From assembly GCA_907164885.2 (NCBI GenBank), contig OU015492.1, forward strand, positions 203,091,504-203,155,503: 64,000 bases of DNA. The letters are read 5' to 3'. Positions 10,795 through 21,672 of this stretch are shown here, piece by piece. The position numbers and the translations under genes were made by a program. The DNA is from Dolomedes plantarius (Eukaryota > Arthropoda > Arachnida > Araneae > Dolomedidae). Numbering within the stretch: position 1 is the stretch's first letter; each line of letters opens with the position of its first letter. The notes under the pieces are model-generated. The model did no database searches. It saw only the letters and a program-made list of their open reading frames with translations, and had not been told where the DNA came from.

Positions 10795-12449
10795 CAGTGG
10801 CTCCCAAAAGTGTTCGTACACTTAAGATTTTCAATGAAATAGGGGTCTATCCATTGATTAAAATGAATATTTCAGAATGGGTATTTAATAATAAGATCTG
10901 TAATCTATTCTTAACATAACTACATGAAATATTTTGAAAACATAGTAAAACTTTATTTTTAAGAAATCAGTAATCAAAAAGTAACAAAAACTTTATCTCA
11001 CAAAAGTCATCGTACACTTGTAAAAAATCTCTACATATTAGTAAATATTCTAATTTTTCGTTAAATTAATATTTAGTAGGATATCCTTTAGCACCCACAA
11101 CAGCTTTTAAACGTCTGGGAATAGATTGCTTTAGTTCTTTTGTAATTTTTGCATCAATGTTCATCCATTCTTCCATCGTAATTGTTTTTAGTTCGCTTTT
11201 CGTGTGAATGTCGTGTTTTCGTACTCGAACCTCCAGTTCTCTCCAAATATGTTCTACTGGGTTTAAATCTGGCGATTGAGGTGGTGTTTTCAAACCTTGT
11301 GGACAATTATAGAGACACCAGAGGCGAACGTTGGGAGCCGTGTGCTTAGGATCGTTATCTTGATAAAAAACAAAGTTATTTCCATTATCCAAATTTTGAG
11401 CTGATAAATTTAAATTGTCTCTTAAAATATTTATAAAAACAGCATGATTCATTATGCCATCAATAAATACCAAATTTCCTAGTCCTGATGCTGATATGCA
11501 CCCCCACACAAGGATACCTCCACCGGCATGCTTAACTGTTCTTACTAAGTTCTTGGGATTAAGTTCCTCATTTTTTTCTTCTCCATACAATTATACGCCC
11601 ATCAGCACCAAAAATGTTCATCGGCAAATAAGACATTATTCCAATAGGTTTGGGGCTTATTTATCATTGATAGTGCGAAGGGAAGCCTAAACTTTCTGTT
11701 TTTCTCACTCACAAAAAAATTTTCTATGGGCAGAACGCCCATGCAATCCAGCTGTTCTGAGAACTCGTCAAAAATTTTCAGGTGAGATTGAAGTAGAAAA
11801 TGTATCATTGAATTGTGTAGAAACTTTTACAGCACTCAAACGTGAATTTTTCACAAATTTTCTAATTATAAATCTCTGATCACGTTTTGTTAACTTTGCC
11901 GGTCGGCCTTTTCTTACCTTGTTTTCGATCCAATTTTTTTCTTTAAAGTGTTTTTTCACATACTGCACAGTAGAATGGGATAAATTAAGTAATGTAGCAA
12001 TATTCCGAACTGATTTACCTCTATTATGATGAAAAATAATAAATTTTCGAATGCTGTTTGTTGTTTCTTTACGACTACGAGCCATTTTTAAATAATAAAT
12101 AGAATATTACGGAGTAGGCAAGCAAAAATTAAAGCCAAACGATATTTTAAATGCCCCCATAATTCAAAAATAAAAAAAAATAGCTAGACGATAATTTTAA
12201 TTATGAATTTATCCGAAAATATTTCAGTGTACGATGACTTTTGTGAGATAAAGTTTTTGTTACTTTTTGATTACTGATTTCTTAAAAATAAAGTTTTACT
12301 ATGTTTTCAAAATATTTCATGTAGTTTTGTTAAGAATAGATTATAGATCTTATTATTAAATACCCATTCAGAAATATTCATTTTAATTAATGGATAGACC
12401 CCTATTTCATTGAAATTCGTAAGTGTACGAACACTTTTGGGAGCCACTG
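10795..12449 (-). mobile_element. Tc1-family element with 224-bp IR/DR ends
   Basis: Terminal inverted repeats of 224 bp (10795-11018 and 12226-12449) start CAGTGGCTCCCAAAAGTG and differ at only a handful of positions. TA duplications flank it at 10793-10794 and 12450-12451. Each inverted repeat carries two direct repeats, an outer GTGTTCGTACACTT and an inner GTCATCGTACACTT, about 190 bases apart. This is the IR/DR layout known from Sleeping Beauty-type elements. The 1,655-bp length is normal for the family. The transposase inside is broken. Confidence 0.93.
11066..12085 (-). pseudogene. Tc1 transposase, DD34E, with a stop and frameshifts
   Basis: The N-terminal 105 codons (12085-11768) start MARSRKETTNSIRKFIIFHH and hold the first helix-turn-helix and the GRP(A)KLTKRDQR linker. 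They end at a TGA after SPENF, although the same frame continues with the family-typical RVLRTAGLHGR. The frame then shifts near the T run at 11711-11722 to one carrying FVSEKNRKFRLPFA and the first catalytic aspartate in VLFADEH. It shifts again near 11595-11625 to one carrying TVKHAGGG, the second aspartate in YQDNDPKHTA and the glutamate in SPDLNPVEHIW, with 34 residues between them (DD34E). It cannot make a full protein. Confidence 0.92.
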
Positions 12450-12460
12450 TAGATGTCTAG

Positions 12461-13136
12461 TCTATAAAACAGTTCCGTAACTGACTCATTCATTCACTGA
12501 CTGACTGACTGACTGACATACAACGCACAGACCAAACCGCTGGACCTAAAGGGCTGAAATTTTGCATGGCGATTCTTCTAATAGTGTAAGGGTGCACTAA
12601 GAAAGATTTTTCAAAAATTCTTCTTAGATTTCTTAAAATTAAATTTTTAAGCTGTTTTTTAAACTTTTTTTACGTTTGTATTTAAAATAATACATTGAGG
12701 GTTATAAAATTTATATCACGAGAAAGATCATAAAAATTCCTTCAAAATGAAATTTTTTTCGAATTTTTACCTCCATTTCCTGATTTATGGTGAATTTTTA
12801 AAGATTAATTTTTAGAATTTAATTTATTAAATGCTGATCACGTGATTTCCTTTTCTGGTACTTTAAATAAATTTATCGTCACGTGCAAAAAAAAAAATAG
12901 ACAAAAAAATATTTTTTTCTTGCTAATGCGGCAGACGATTGGACTTTATTTTGTCTATAAAAATATCCCTTACGATTTTTTTATAAATGTTTTTTTTTAC
13001 ATCAATTGTATACATTGATCGTCGTATTTATTATAAATATATATATATATTTATTTTTTTTTCGAATTAATCGCATACATTGACCGTTGTATTTAATTTC
13101 AATGTACTCCGTAGCGAAGCGCGGGTTTTCAGCTAG
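12461..13136 (+). mobile_element. non-autonomous Helitron, family 1, copy 1
   Basis: The 5' end is TCTATAAAACAGTTCCG followed by GACT repeats. The 3' end is GCGAAGCGCGGGTTTTCAG then CTAG, followed by T. A small GCG-AAG-CGC stem precedes the end. The family is tied to Helitrons by the helicase remnant in the relative at 57,783-58,601. Copies share the blocks CATGCAAAATTTCAGCCC (inverse here) and ATCACGTGATCAGC-like words. It starts 12 bases beyond the Tc1 end. Confidence 0.85.
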
Positions 13137-13273
13137 TATAAAATATAGTATTTCAGAATTATATTTTAAAGGAAAAAAATCATATTTTTTTGTTCTTTTC
13201 TTAAAAATATTCTATATTCATAATGTTTTTCCTAAGTTGCATACATTTATCCAGAAGACATTCAGTCATTTAA

Positions 13274-13941
13274 GGGGACAAGGGACCTTGAAACTCGATT
13301 TTTTAAATTTTTAATTTTTAACTATATACTAAATGAGGGTAATTAATTTTCTTTTTTTGCTACATTGAAAACCCATAGAATTCAACATTAGGATTTTTTT
13401 TTGCAGAATAATGATTGCTTTTCAAATTTTTTTCAAAAATGTTAACTTTTTCAAAATTCTCTATGCGCATTCCATATTAATTAATGTCTTTAAATTTTTT
13501 ATTATATGTTTACCATATGTATATAAATATAAATGTGCATTTAATTTGTTTAAATTTTTTTTGTAGGAATCTAAAGTCTTAAATAATTAATTTTTTTTTT
13601 ATTTATTCCGCCTGTTATTTTTTATGTTTTTACTTTATTTTATGGTCTGTAAATTTGAAAAATATTTGTAATTTCGAAGAATAATGCGCATTTTTGTGAC
13701 AAACACTTCAATTAACAATTCAGAGAAATTTAGAAGATATCAGCAGAAAATGGATACGCATGGAGCCTTTTGAAAAATTCTAGCAGTTTTGAAGAATTTT
13801 TTGTTAAATAGTTCTAACTTCTTCACAAAATACTTATTTGTGAATTCTAAGTATCCTCAATGTAGTAGAAATGAATATTAATTATACTCATGTAAAATAT
13901 TGAAAATTAAAGATGAACGGGATTGAAGGCCCCTTGTTCCC
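13274..13941. mobile_element. TTAA-target MITE, copy A
   Basis: Inverted ends GGGGACAAGGGACCTT and AAGGCCCCTTGTTCCC are bounded by TTAA on both sides (13270-13273 and 13942-13945). TTAA duplication is typical of piggyBac-type elements; assignment to that superfamily is inference. The 668-bp interior is AT-rich and non-coding. Relatives are at 40,037, 49,480, 59,882 and 61,251. Confidence 0.8.
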
Positions 13942-14049
13942 TTAAACTATTAATTTTGTTGACTACTTTGTTATTGGAGCACACTTTTAGTTGTTGTTTC
14001 TTATGTCCCCTTCCCCTGGTCAAATCACGTTCCAGAGCAGGTGCATTGC

Positions 14050-14356
14050 AAGGTGAAGAGATGGGGATCCGGTTTTTTTTGTACTGAGTCTTAGGGCACC
14101 ACAAGGGTTGGAGTTCGACTTATGCCTTGTGCCACCACGGTATTGACCGAGCATTCCCAGGGGCGACATCTTGTGGGCTCGTACTCTCCTCCAACCCCTA
14201 GCTACCACACAGAAGGACTTTGCAGACTACGGATTTAAGATGCCCATACCCGGGTTAGACACGAATGCATTCAGTGGCGCTTGTCGGGACTCGATCTGAG
14301 CATTCTCGATACCGAATTCCGACGCGCTAACCACTAGGATTCCTCGGCCCCACCTT
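14050..14356 (-). repeat. second tRNA-headed SINE type
   Basis: On the minus strand from about 14352 the sequence reads GGGGCCGAGGAATCC, then an excellent A box TAGTGGTTAGCGCG, then a B box AGATCGAGTCCCG about 30 bases on. A GC-rich body of roughly 240 bases follows. The spacing and boxes fit a tRNA-derived polymerase III promoter. The sequence is distinct from the family at 4648. Confidence 0.65.
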
Positions 14357-14692
14357 GATAGTGTGGCGTCACTGTAAGTAGATAAGGCGATTCTCTTTGA
14401 GGCGTTGCTAAGGATTACTACTATGGGATCCATAACAAAGAAAGGCAGAGTTCTAATTAAAAGCGAAGGCCAATTTTTTAAAACAAAAACTCAACAATTT
14501 ATTAACAAAAAAATTAACATTTAAACAGTGCAACATATTCAATTAAAATCCCGTGCAGATTCGCAACGTACGGAGCCCAAAACACACATCCGCACAGGCC
14601 GCTTTCTCTAGCGTCTCTCCTCCATGTCTGGATTTTCAGACGGGGTGGAGGGGCCGACAGATCATCGGCTGACAGCTCTTCTTAGTCCGAAA
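14357..14692 (-). repeat. interspersed repeat shared with 56.7 kb
   Basis: About 335 bases match, in reverse orientation, the segment 56,714-57,055. Shared words include GTGCAGATTCGCAACGTACGG (with small changes), CACATCCGCACAGGCC, TAGCGTCTCTC and GATCCATAACAAAGAAAG. On the minus strand an AATAAATTGTTGAG-type signal is present, so a solo LTR or other retroelement end is possible. Homology stops where the SINE head begins at 14352. Confidence 0.7.
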
Positions 14693-14734
14693 CTTTATCG
14701 CCCGCCGAATGTCACTCGCATGAAGTTATCGCTA

Positions 14735-15060
14735 ATGGTGCATTCACATTGGACAGAGTTCTCTCCCCAACTCCTGTCACATCACATTAGTCACGGTAAC
14801 ATTAGGCACGGTATTTAGAACCACCCCTATTCCGCCGCAAGATTTCTTTTGATGTGGTGTGTCCCCCGACCCCGCTCGACACCATTTGACCCGCTGACCC
14901 CACTCTCTTTCTTTGAAGGACCGCCAGAGGAGGCGATCCGGCGCATGGAACAGAGTACAAAGAGACATAAATCACTGGCAGAGGCAGAGAGCGCTGTGCC
15001 AGTCTGTATGCGCTATGAGAGAAAGACAGCTTTATCACGGGGAGGGGGGGGGGGACATTT
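14735..15060 (-). repeat. GC-rich repeat related to the 53.4-54.0 kb cluster
   Basis: It shares, in inverted order, CATCACATTAGTCACGGTAA, the GTCCCCCGACCCC/CACCATTTGACCC pair, GGACCGCCAG..GCGATCC and CAGAGTACA words with the cluster at 53,384-54,025. A run of Gs lies at 15042-15053. The open frames across it follow repeat composition and have no recognised domain. Confidence 0.65.
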
Positions 15061-16146
15061 TCGGTTCTCCAAACAGTTCCCGCACCACTTGTTAGGGAAA
15101 CCGCTCGATAAACACACAGCTGTGTTTCGTGAAATCTGTGAGGTCATGGAAGAAAAAAACCCCATACTGGTAGTACGCTACAATAGTAAACCAACATAGC
15201 TCCTTATGTGGGAACAGCACAGAAAAATCCATGCTTGTCAGGGATTCGAACCCAGGCTCACGCGGTATAGCTTGCAAGACTGTTCTCCATACAGTATGGC
15301 GGTATATTTCATAATGTTACAACATTAAGACTGCATCCAAATCTACCATATTTAATAGTCATTCTTCAAAATGATGCCTTGTACTAAGAGGGACACTATT
15401 TCAGGTTCCTTGCTTAAATTTTTACTTATATATAGCAGATTATATTAAACATATATACTATCCTTTAGGGAATTTTTGTTGTTTAAGATTGAATTACGAA
15501 ATCACAATTATCTAGTTTACACTTTTTAAAAATAGAATGAATTATTGGTGTATAAATGCCTTCTCAGTTTCATGTTTTTTGTTTATTTTTTGCTAAATGA
15601 CGGACAGATAGATACGTGGAAAAGTAAAGTGACATTGGTTTTAAAAAAGTTGTCACTAAGATATTATAAAGGGGTACACCCAATTATTGTGCGAAACTTC
15701 CAAAATTTTCATTAAAACTATACATGCTATTTTTAAGTTATTGATCATTAAAATCCCAGTTTTAAATAGATGTCTTAAGATTCCTCCTTGAAAATCTTTT
15801 AAAACATGCACTGCACGAAAATTTTTTTCAGGGCATGATGAAGTAATAGGTGGCTTAGAAAATCGATTTTGGTTATTTTGTGCAGAAGAAAATACTCTAA
15901 ACGATTTCAATGGTAATAGAGGAAGGACTTGGTAGTGTCTGAAATGTGTCACATCCCCAACTAGGAGCTGTGACATCTTGTCACAACAACTGTTGGTTGT
16001 TTTCCCCGAAAGCTGTGGTTAGTCTCAAAACACAACCGAGCTCGAAGACCAAAGGATAGGTCTTCTCGTGTAGTGTTGGAGAATATAGCAATTGAAAGGC
16101 TAACGTAGTCATCTATATATTGTATACTAGCATTATTTATTGTATA
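15061..16146. other. mostly unassigned, one tRNA-like remnant
   Basis: Between 15232 and 15310 the minus strand has a perfect B box GGGTTCGAATCCC and a tRNA-like 3' half, probably a SINE or tRNA pseudogene remnant. The rest is AT-rich. A short direct duplication TGTATACTAGCATTA occurs at 16121 and 16141, at the edge of the next element. Confidence 0.45.
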
Positions 16147-17136
16147 CTAGCATTAGCCGTTGCCCGGGTAGATATATAGATATAAAATTTTTCATGCATT
16201 CCATCAAAAAAATACTGGGCTGCACCCCCCCCCCCCCGCTCTTCATGTTCATCTGGCCAGACAGAATGCGCTTAGCGCATTTCTACTGAAATGATATACC
16301 CAGTATTCTTTTAATGGAAAGCATGAAAAATTTTACATCTATATATCTACCCGGGCAATCATTCTTTAAAAATAATTTCATTAATTTTCTTATGCCTTAA
16401 TATAACTAATGGACTAACAGTTCGGAATGAAAGTTATGTGTCGTTATGTTTCTCTGTTTAAAGAGCTTTTCCTCCCACTGCTTAAAAAACCCCAAAACTC
16501 TAAAAGATTTATCTTATATGATTTCACGAAATAAGTAATTTAAATACATATCGTATGTTAACTCTGTTTCGCGAACTTAGGGGAAAAAACCTGTAGAACT
16601 CTTAAACTTCTTCACATTTTATGATTCTCAAACAATTAATATATTTAGATCAACAGAAGGCTTCCAAAAACTTCCAAACTTAATTTTTCTTTTTTTTTTT
16701 CCAAATTTTATTAAGTTCTATTAGTCTGAACGCCATTGTCTAAAATTGTCTAAAGCAGCGGTTCTCAACCTTTTCAGACAAACGATTCCACTAAACGTAA
16801 GAAAAATAAAAACCTCGTCCTTCCCCCCCCCCCCCCCCCCCCCCGCCCCCGTTACCCCCAGACCAACTTTCTAACCACCCCGCTTTTCCCCGGCGTATTG
16901 AATTTGAAGGGTTGTCGTAAAGGGACTGTATCCACATTTAAGAGGTGCGCTTAGGGGCACAAAAATCATTAAAAAATTAATTTTAAAAAAACTAATTGAG
17001 CCCCAAATTTCGTTTTTCCTGATTTAAGTTTCTAGGGTCCAAAACATTAACTGTGCCGAATTTGGTCCCGGTGGGTGAAACAGTCTATGATTCTATAGCG
17101 GACAAACAAACAGACAAGCTCTTTTATATATATAGA
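16147..17136 (-). mobile_element. Helitron-like element, another subfamily
   Basis: Read on the minus strand it begins TCTATATATATAAAAGAGC (ending at plus 17136), then has a CTGTTTGTTTGTCCGC run, and finishes with CGGGCAACGGCTAATG then CTAG followed by T (16147). These termini match the family 1 pattern. The interior holds an inverted repeat (16161-16357), a C run (about 16826-16842) and a hAT-like terminus AGCGGTTCTCAACC near 16757, so it may be composite. Confidence 0.55.
16161..16357. repeat. 60-bp inverted repeat with C-rich spacer
   Basis: The left arm starts TGCCCGGGTAGATATATAGA (16161) and the right arm ends with the complement, TCTATATATCTACCCGGGCA (to 16357). Pairing continues through TTTTTCATGC and ATACTGGG words with a few mismatches. 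The spacer carries a run of Cs and the small palindrome ATGCGCTTAGCGCAT. Confidence 0.85.
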
Positions 17137-17660
17137 TTAGTTGGATCCTAAGGGGCGAATACGTTAAGAGCAGCATCGTGACAAAGGACTTCATGTTGAG
17201 GTCTCACTACTATAGTGGTAGCTAAACAGTGTTTCAAAAGACCTTGAGGCACAGTGATGTCGAGCTCTAATTTAATCGGCTTGGTCTGCTTATTATCCAG
17301 TGTTTACATTGGTGGTAGTGATTCCCCGAATGAAACACGCTAAGCACAGGTCCACTTCTTAAATATGACTTTGTAATCGGATGACTTCAGTCGATAAAAT
17401 AAAAATAAAAAGTACGTCAAAAGAATACGCTTTTAAAAGTTGAACTTTATTAGGCTTAAAAATTGAAAATGTATGTGTGTGGACAAATAACAAGAATATT
17501 TGTAGAGGTATTTACAAGGGATATCTCATCACTGGGGCTAGAAGACCAAGGAAACGCGTTCAAGTGGGGTTTGTGTTGGTGTTTAAGGCACAAACATAAC
17601 TCTTAACAGTGGGTGGGTGAGTGTCCATTTTCAAGGTAGGGTTGGAAATTAATACTGGAT
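17137..17660. other. no recognisable gene or element
   Basis: Unique-looking sequence upstream of the duplicated block, with an ATTT-repeat stretch near its end. Confidence 0.45.
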
Positions 17661-17892
17661 TTATTTTTATTTATTTATTTATTTTTACTCTTAGGGTTAC
17701 CTCTCAGACATTTATTACTTACCACTGAAATTACTCCCCCCCTCTTTTCCCCTTATCGAATTTTAGTCTTCTGCGTGTGGGTGGTTGATCATAAATCTCC
17801 TGACTCTGGGTTACACAACTGGTTAATGGTGTGATTCTTGACGAGTGTTGCCGAGCAAATGCAAAGAAAAAGATCATAACAATTGTTTGGGG

Positions 17893-18484
17893 CAGGGATT
17901 CCTAAGGGGATTCAGGTGGACTCCTTGGGGGTCGATGGAAGTTTAAAAGGGTCTATAGTATTCCAGGGGTCTATGGGGGGGGGGGTCGATGATAAATTTT
18001 TCTGTTTTAAAATTTTATTTAATTTTTTAGGAATGTAATTATTATATAATAATATTCCTTTTAATATGCATAAATATATATTTATATTCCTTATGTTAGT
18101 TATTGTGACTATACAATAAGAAATTTAAGGCTAAACATTTAAAAAAAAATTGTATCAATGCATCAAGCACAACCACCACATTAATTAAAATTGAAATTTT
18201 GTGCAATTTCAATTTGTGTCTCTGAAATCTTGTTTATATTTGTGAAATTAAAAATGAAAATAGTACCAAAATAATAAATCATAAACCTAATGAACCACTT
18301 TTTCTAATTTTTTGTTCATATTCTTAGTCAAATTGGTATCTTTAAGTGTTCTATGTGCAATTATTAGTATTATAGTTATGTTGTATGCTGTATATTATAG
18401 AGAAAAATGTGAGGGGGGGGGGGGCTTTGAAGAAAATCATTCCTTTAAAAGGGGTCGATGTATGAAAAAGGTTGGGAACTCCTT
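17893..18484. mobile_element. hAT-like MITE, 592 bp
   Basis: The left end is CAGGGATTCCTAAGG and the right end is GGTTGGGAACTCCTT, imperfect inverts. Near-matching octamers flank it: GTTTGGGG (17885-17892) and GTTTGGAG (18485-18492). The interior has poly-G runs near 17977 and 18412 and the repeated word GGGGTCGATG near both ends. An 8-bp duplication suggests hAT. A diverged relative is at 48,808-49,475. Confidence 0.6.
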
Positions 18485-18539
18485 GTTTGGAGTAAAATAC
18501 TACATTTCTCCCGAAAAAACTCTCAACAAAATGTGACCT

Positions 18540-18960
18540 GCCATCTATTGCAGATGATTAGCATACTCCCGATCGCAGGTTAAAATTCTAAAAACTCAAA
18601 ATATTGTGCGAGAGCAAAACAGAGGCATCCCATTTAGCCCGTTTGGACTTATTATGACTGTAGGCCAGTCTGATCTCTGCTGAGGTAAGTGTCTCCCCGC
18701 ATGACTCTGGGAGAACAATGGATTTGCACTGAGGAGCCGACTGCCGTCGCTGGCGGACACCCAAGCGCACACCGGCGTCGGAACGCGTGACATTTAGGAG
18801 GGAGAAGAATTTTCGGGGATTGTGCGGAGGCAAAACAAAAAAAATTCGAGGAGTGAACGGGGTGTTATGGAGACACATGGCCGGAAGTTTTAACTTTTGC
18901 CACTCTTGTTCTTTCTATGATCCGCTCTGTACCTCGACCTACCACAAAAATGTTAACTCT
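18540..18960. other. GC-richer unique segment
   Basis: This stretch is less AT-rich than its surroundings. It contains CTGCTGAGGTAAGTGTC near 18680, a perfect 5' splice-site consensus on the plus strand, and GCGCACACCGGCGTCGG. I could not tie it to a protein. The overlapping minus-strand frames (18588-18878) have no recognised domain. It could be a non-coding exon or another repeat; this is speculation. Confidence 0.25.
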
Positions 18961-19057
18961 TTTTAATCTACTATATGATCCCTTTTTTTTAAAGTTTCTA
19001 GGCCGAGAATTTTTATCTCCTCAAAGAGAAATATGTCTAAGGAGGATTAAGTATAAA

Positions 19058-20469
19058 TAGGGATACGTGATTTTCGTATTTACGAAATAGATGCGAATAG
19101 ATGCGAAAATTGATTTTTTTAACTACTTTTCGGCGAAAATTCGGCGATAAACGGCTTTTTAAGCGAAATTAGATAATAATAGCAGACCTGCCAACTTTCC
19201 GGATTTACCCCGGCAATGCCAGATTTTTAATGCATCATCCGGGATTCCGGATTGACACTAATATTACCGGATTCCGAAACGTAAAAAAAAATGACGCTAG
19301 TTTTAACAACCCCTCACAGTAACGCAAATGTGTGAGAGGATTTTTAGTTACATAACAAAAATATCTACTCAGTTCAGGTCATCTATGTCAAGGGAAACCT
19401 TAGAAAATTTGCTAATGTGCTAATCGAACCCACAAGGACAGTGTTACGAAGAACAATTTGACAATGAATTTTTAAAATTGCAAAATCAGCTACAGTAAAT
19501 GCTACAAAAATTCCAACATTTTCTGCAATTAATTAAAACAAACATAAAGAAATAGAAGTACTCAAAATATAGACTGCCGGGGTCCCTGCTAGTGTAAATA
19601 TCATGTACATTAAAATGTATGATTATAAATTTCAAATATATAACTTTTGTTAATATTATAATTTCAAGATGAGCTAAACAGTAAGGAAATATTTCGAACT
19701 ATGTAATATTATCAAAGAGATCCTATAAACTATAAGAAAGTATACATTTTGATTCTTTTATTATAATTTTTTACTATACTGCTTTGTGTTATGTCGTCAT
19801 GTCATGCACGGTAGAATATTGCAGGATTTTGCTCTTACTGAGGTTGGCAGGTCTGTAATAGTAATAATTTATTAACATAATAGCTTTAATAAGACCATCC
19901 GCGGTCTTCAACTGAGAAATGTCACTCTCCTTCGGATGTGCTCCGAATTTCACCCGGACAGTTTGCCCGTACGGGAGTCTAACCTAAAAATCTGACTGTT
20001 AAAATCAACCATCAAGATTTCTGGAGCAATTTAGTAGGTTTAAGAACGTCCCTTGAGAGCCAAAGTCAAGGGTATTTCAGCTACTTACAGAAGTCACCCA
20101 AGAGACTCCTGTTGATGTTATACGGATTTTAATTGAAACGAAATGCTGCTACCTTAACTTTGTGAAGGCAGCTATACAAAGCCTGTATAGTCCCGTTAAC
20201 AGAGTAGATGCTGAGCTATTTTAGCATGTACAACAGAGTAATTAATGACAGAATGCAAAGACTTAAGGAACATAATGTGGAGACTAATATGATGTTAACT
20301 TTTAACTAAGAATTTTGATAGAAACTTATTCAAGTAAGTAAAATTGTAATTTTTTTAATAAATGCGAAATTTTAAAATAAATTTTTATTTTCGAATAAAT
20401 GCGAAATTTTGTATATTGCCATTTTTTTCGAAATTTCGATATTTTTTATGCGAAATTTACGCATCCCTA
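19058..20469. mobile_element. hAT element remnant holding a second element
   Basis: Ends TAGGGATACG and CGCATCCCTA are inverted. The 8-bp duplication AGTATAAA is perfect (19050-19057 and 20470-20477). Sub-terminal CGAAA-rich words lie near both ends. A different element is inserted at 19183-19855. Without it the host is about 740 bp, too short for a transposase gene. Confidence 0.8.
19183..19855. mobile_element. nested hAT-like MITE
   Basis: Inverted ends CAGACCTGCCAAC and GTTGGCAGGTCTG are perfect over 13 bases. Flanks share TAATAG on each side, a possible eroded 8-bp duplication. It sits inside the hAT remnant at 19058-20469. It has no coding frame. Confidence 0.65.
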
Positions 20470-20477
20470 AGTATAAA

Positions 20478-21071
20478 TATTAAGTTTTTTTTAAAAAATA
20501 TATATGTAATTATATCTTCACAATCAGCATTCCAAAGCGCCTATTATCTTTTCCCTGTCGCGTTCTGTACATCCCTATGAGTTATAATGATTCAGGATTG
20601 AACATTTCAACATCTATCATCTTCTAGGAAACATTTCCAGTCTGTCACTAAATATTCATATCGTTCTCGTGCAAGCGTTTAACCACTTTAGAGAATTCAA
20701 GGAAAGTGTATTCTTGAAGACAGGTTTCATAATAAAAAAGAAACACTACACTAGGGCATCATAACGTTTCCGTTATCTGTTTCCTGAAAGGAGGCGGGAG
20801 CGAAATTTCAAAAAAAAAAAAAAAAAAAAAAGATTCAATGATCTGTTCTGAACTCATGTAACTCTCAAATGTGCTTGAAGCTATTATTGGCTTTCAAAAT
20901 GAACCACGTATAGTTGTAAACATGCATTTTATACTTAAAAAATGAGATTTTTTTGCGATTTGATCTCTCGAAGGAAGCAAATGGGCATGAGATTGAGAGA
21001 CTAGATGCTACTGTAAGAAAGATCCAGAGATCAATCAACGGAAATAAAAGTTTTACAGCATCAAATAATTA
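20478..21071. other. no recognisable gene
   Basis: Includes a 23-base A run (20810-20832). The stretch just before 21072 is unique and leads into the minisatellite. Confidence 0.45.
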
Positions 21072-21672
21072 CCTTTTTGAAATAAAGAGATATACGATAT
21101 TAAACTTCCTAATGGGACGTTTTATCTGCACGTGGGAATCACTGAAAATCTAAATGTGGTTATTTGAAGCTTTAATATTTCCTATGAAATGAAGAAATAA
21201 AATTTTGAATAAAGAGATATACGATACCTTTTTGAAATAAAGAGATATACGATATTAAACTTCCTAATGAGACGTTTTATCTGCACGTGGGAATCACTGA
21301 AAATCTAAATGTGGTTATTTGAAGCTTTAATATTTCCTATGAAATGAAGAAATAAAATTTTGAATAAAGAGATATACGATACCTTTTTGAAATAAAGAGA
21401 TATACGATATTAAACTTCCTAATGAGACGTTTTATCTGCACGTGGGAATCAATGAAAATCGAAATGTGGTTGTTTGAAGCTTTAATATTTCCTATGAAAT
21501 GAAGAAATAAAATTTTGAATAAAGAGATATACGATACCTTTTTGAAATAAAGAGATATACGATATTAAAACTTCCTAATGAGACGTTTTATCTGCACGTG
21601 GGAATCAATGAAAATCGAAATGTGGTTATTTGAAGCTTTAATATTTCCTATGAAATGAAGAAATAAAATGTC
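21072..21672 (+). repeat. 155-bp minisatellite, about four units
   Basis: Units start CCTTTTTGAAATAAAGAG at 21072, 21227, 21382 and 21537, an exact period of 155 bases. Units differ by few substitutions, such as CACTGAAAATC versus CAATGAAAATC. Within each unit AAAGAGATATACGATA occurs twice. The final unit ends near AATAAAATG. Confidence 0.95.

Noticed and set aside
14849..15199. 116-codon frame with a glycine run
   Set aside because: It overlaps the GC-rich repeat shared with 53.4-54.0 kb, and the glycines come from a G run.
16756..16860. hAT end AGCGGTTCTCAACCTTTT followed by a long C run
   Set aside because: It resembles hAT termini, but no matching opposite end or 8-bp duplication was found.
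18588..18878. 96-codon minus-strand frame and a GTAAGT site as evidence of a host exon
   Set aside because: No protein similarity is recognised, and one splice-like word is expected by chance. The segment is present in both 10.4-kb copies, so recurrence adds nothing.
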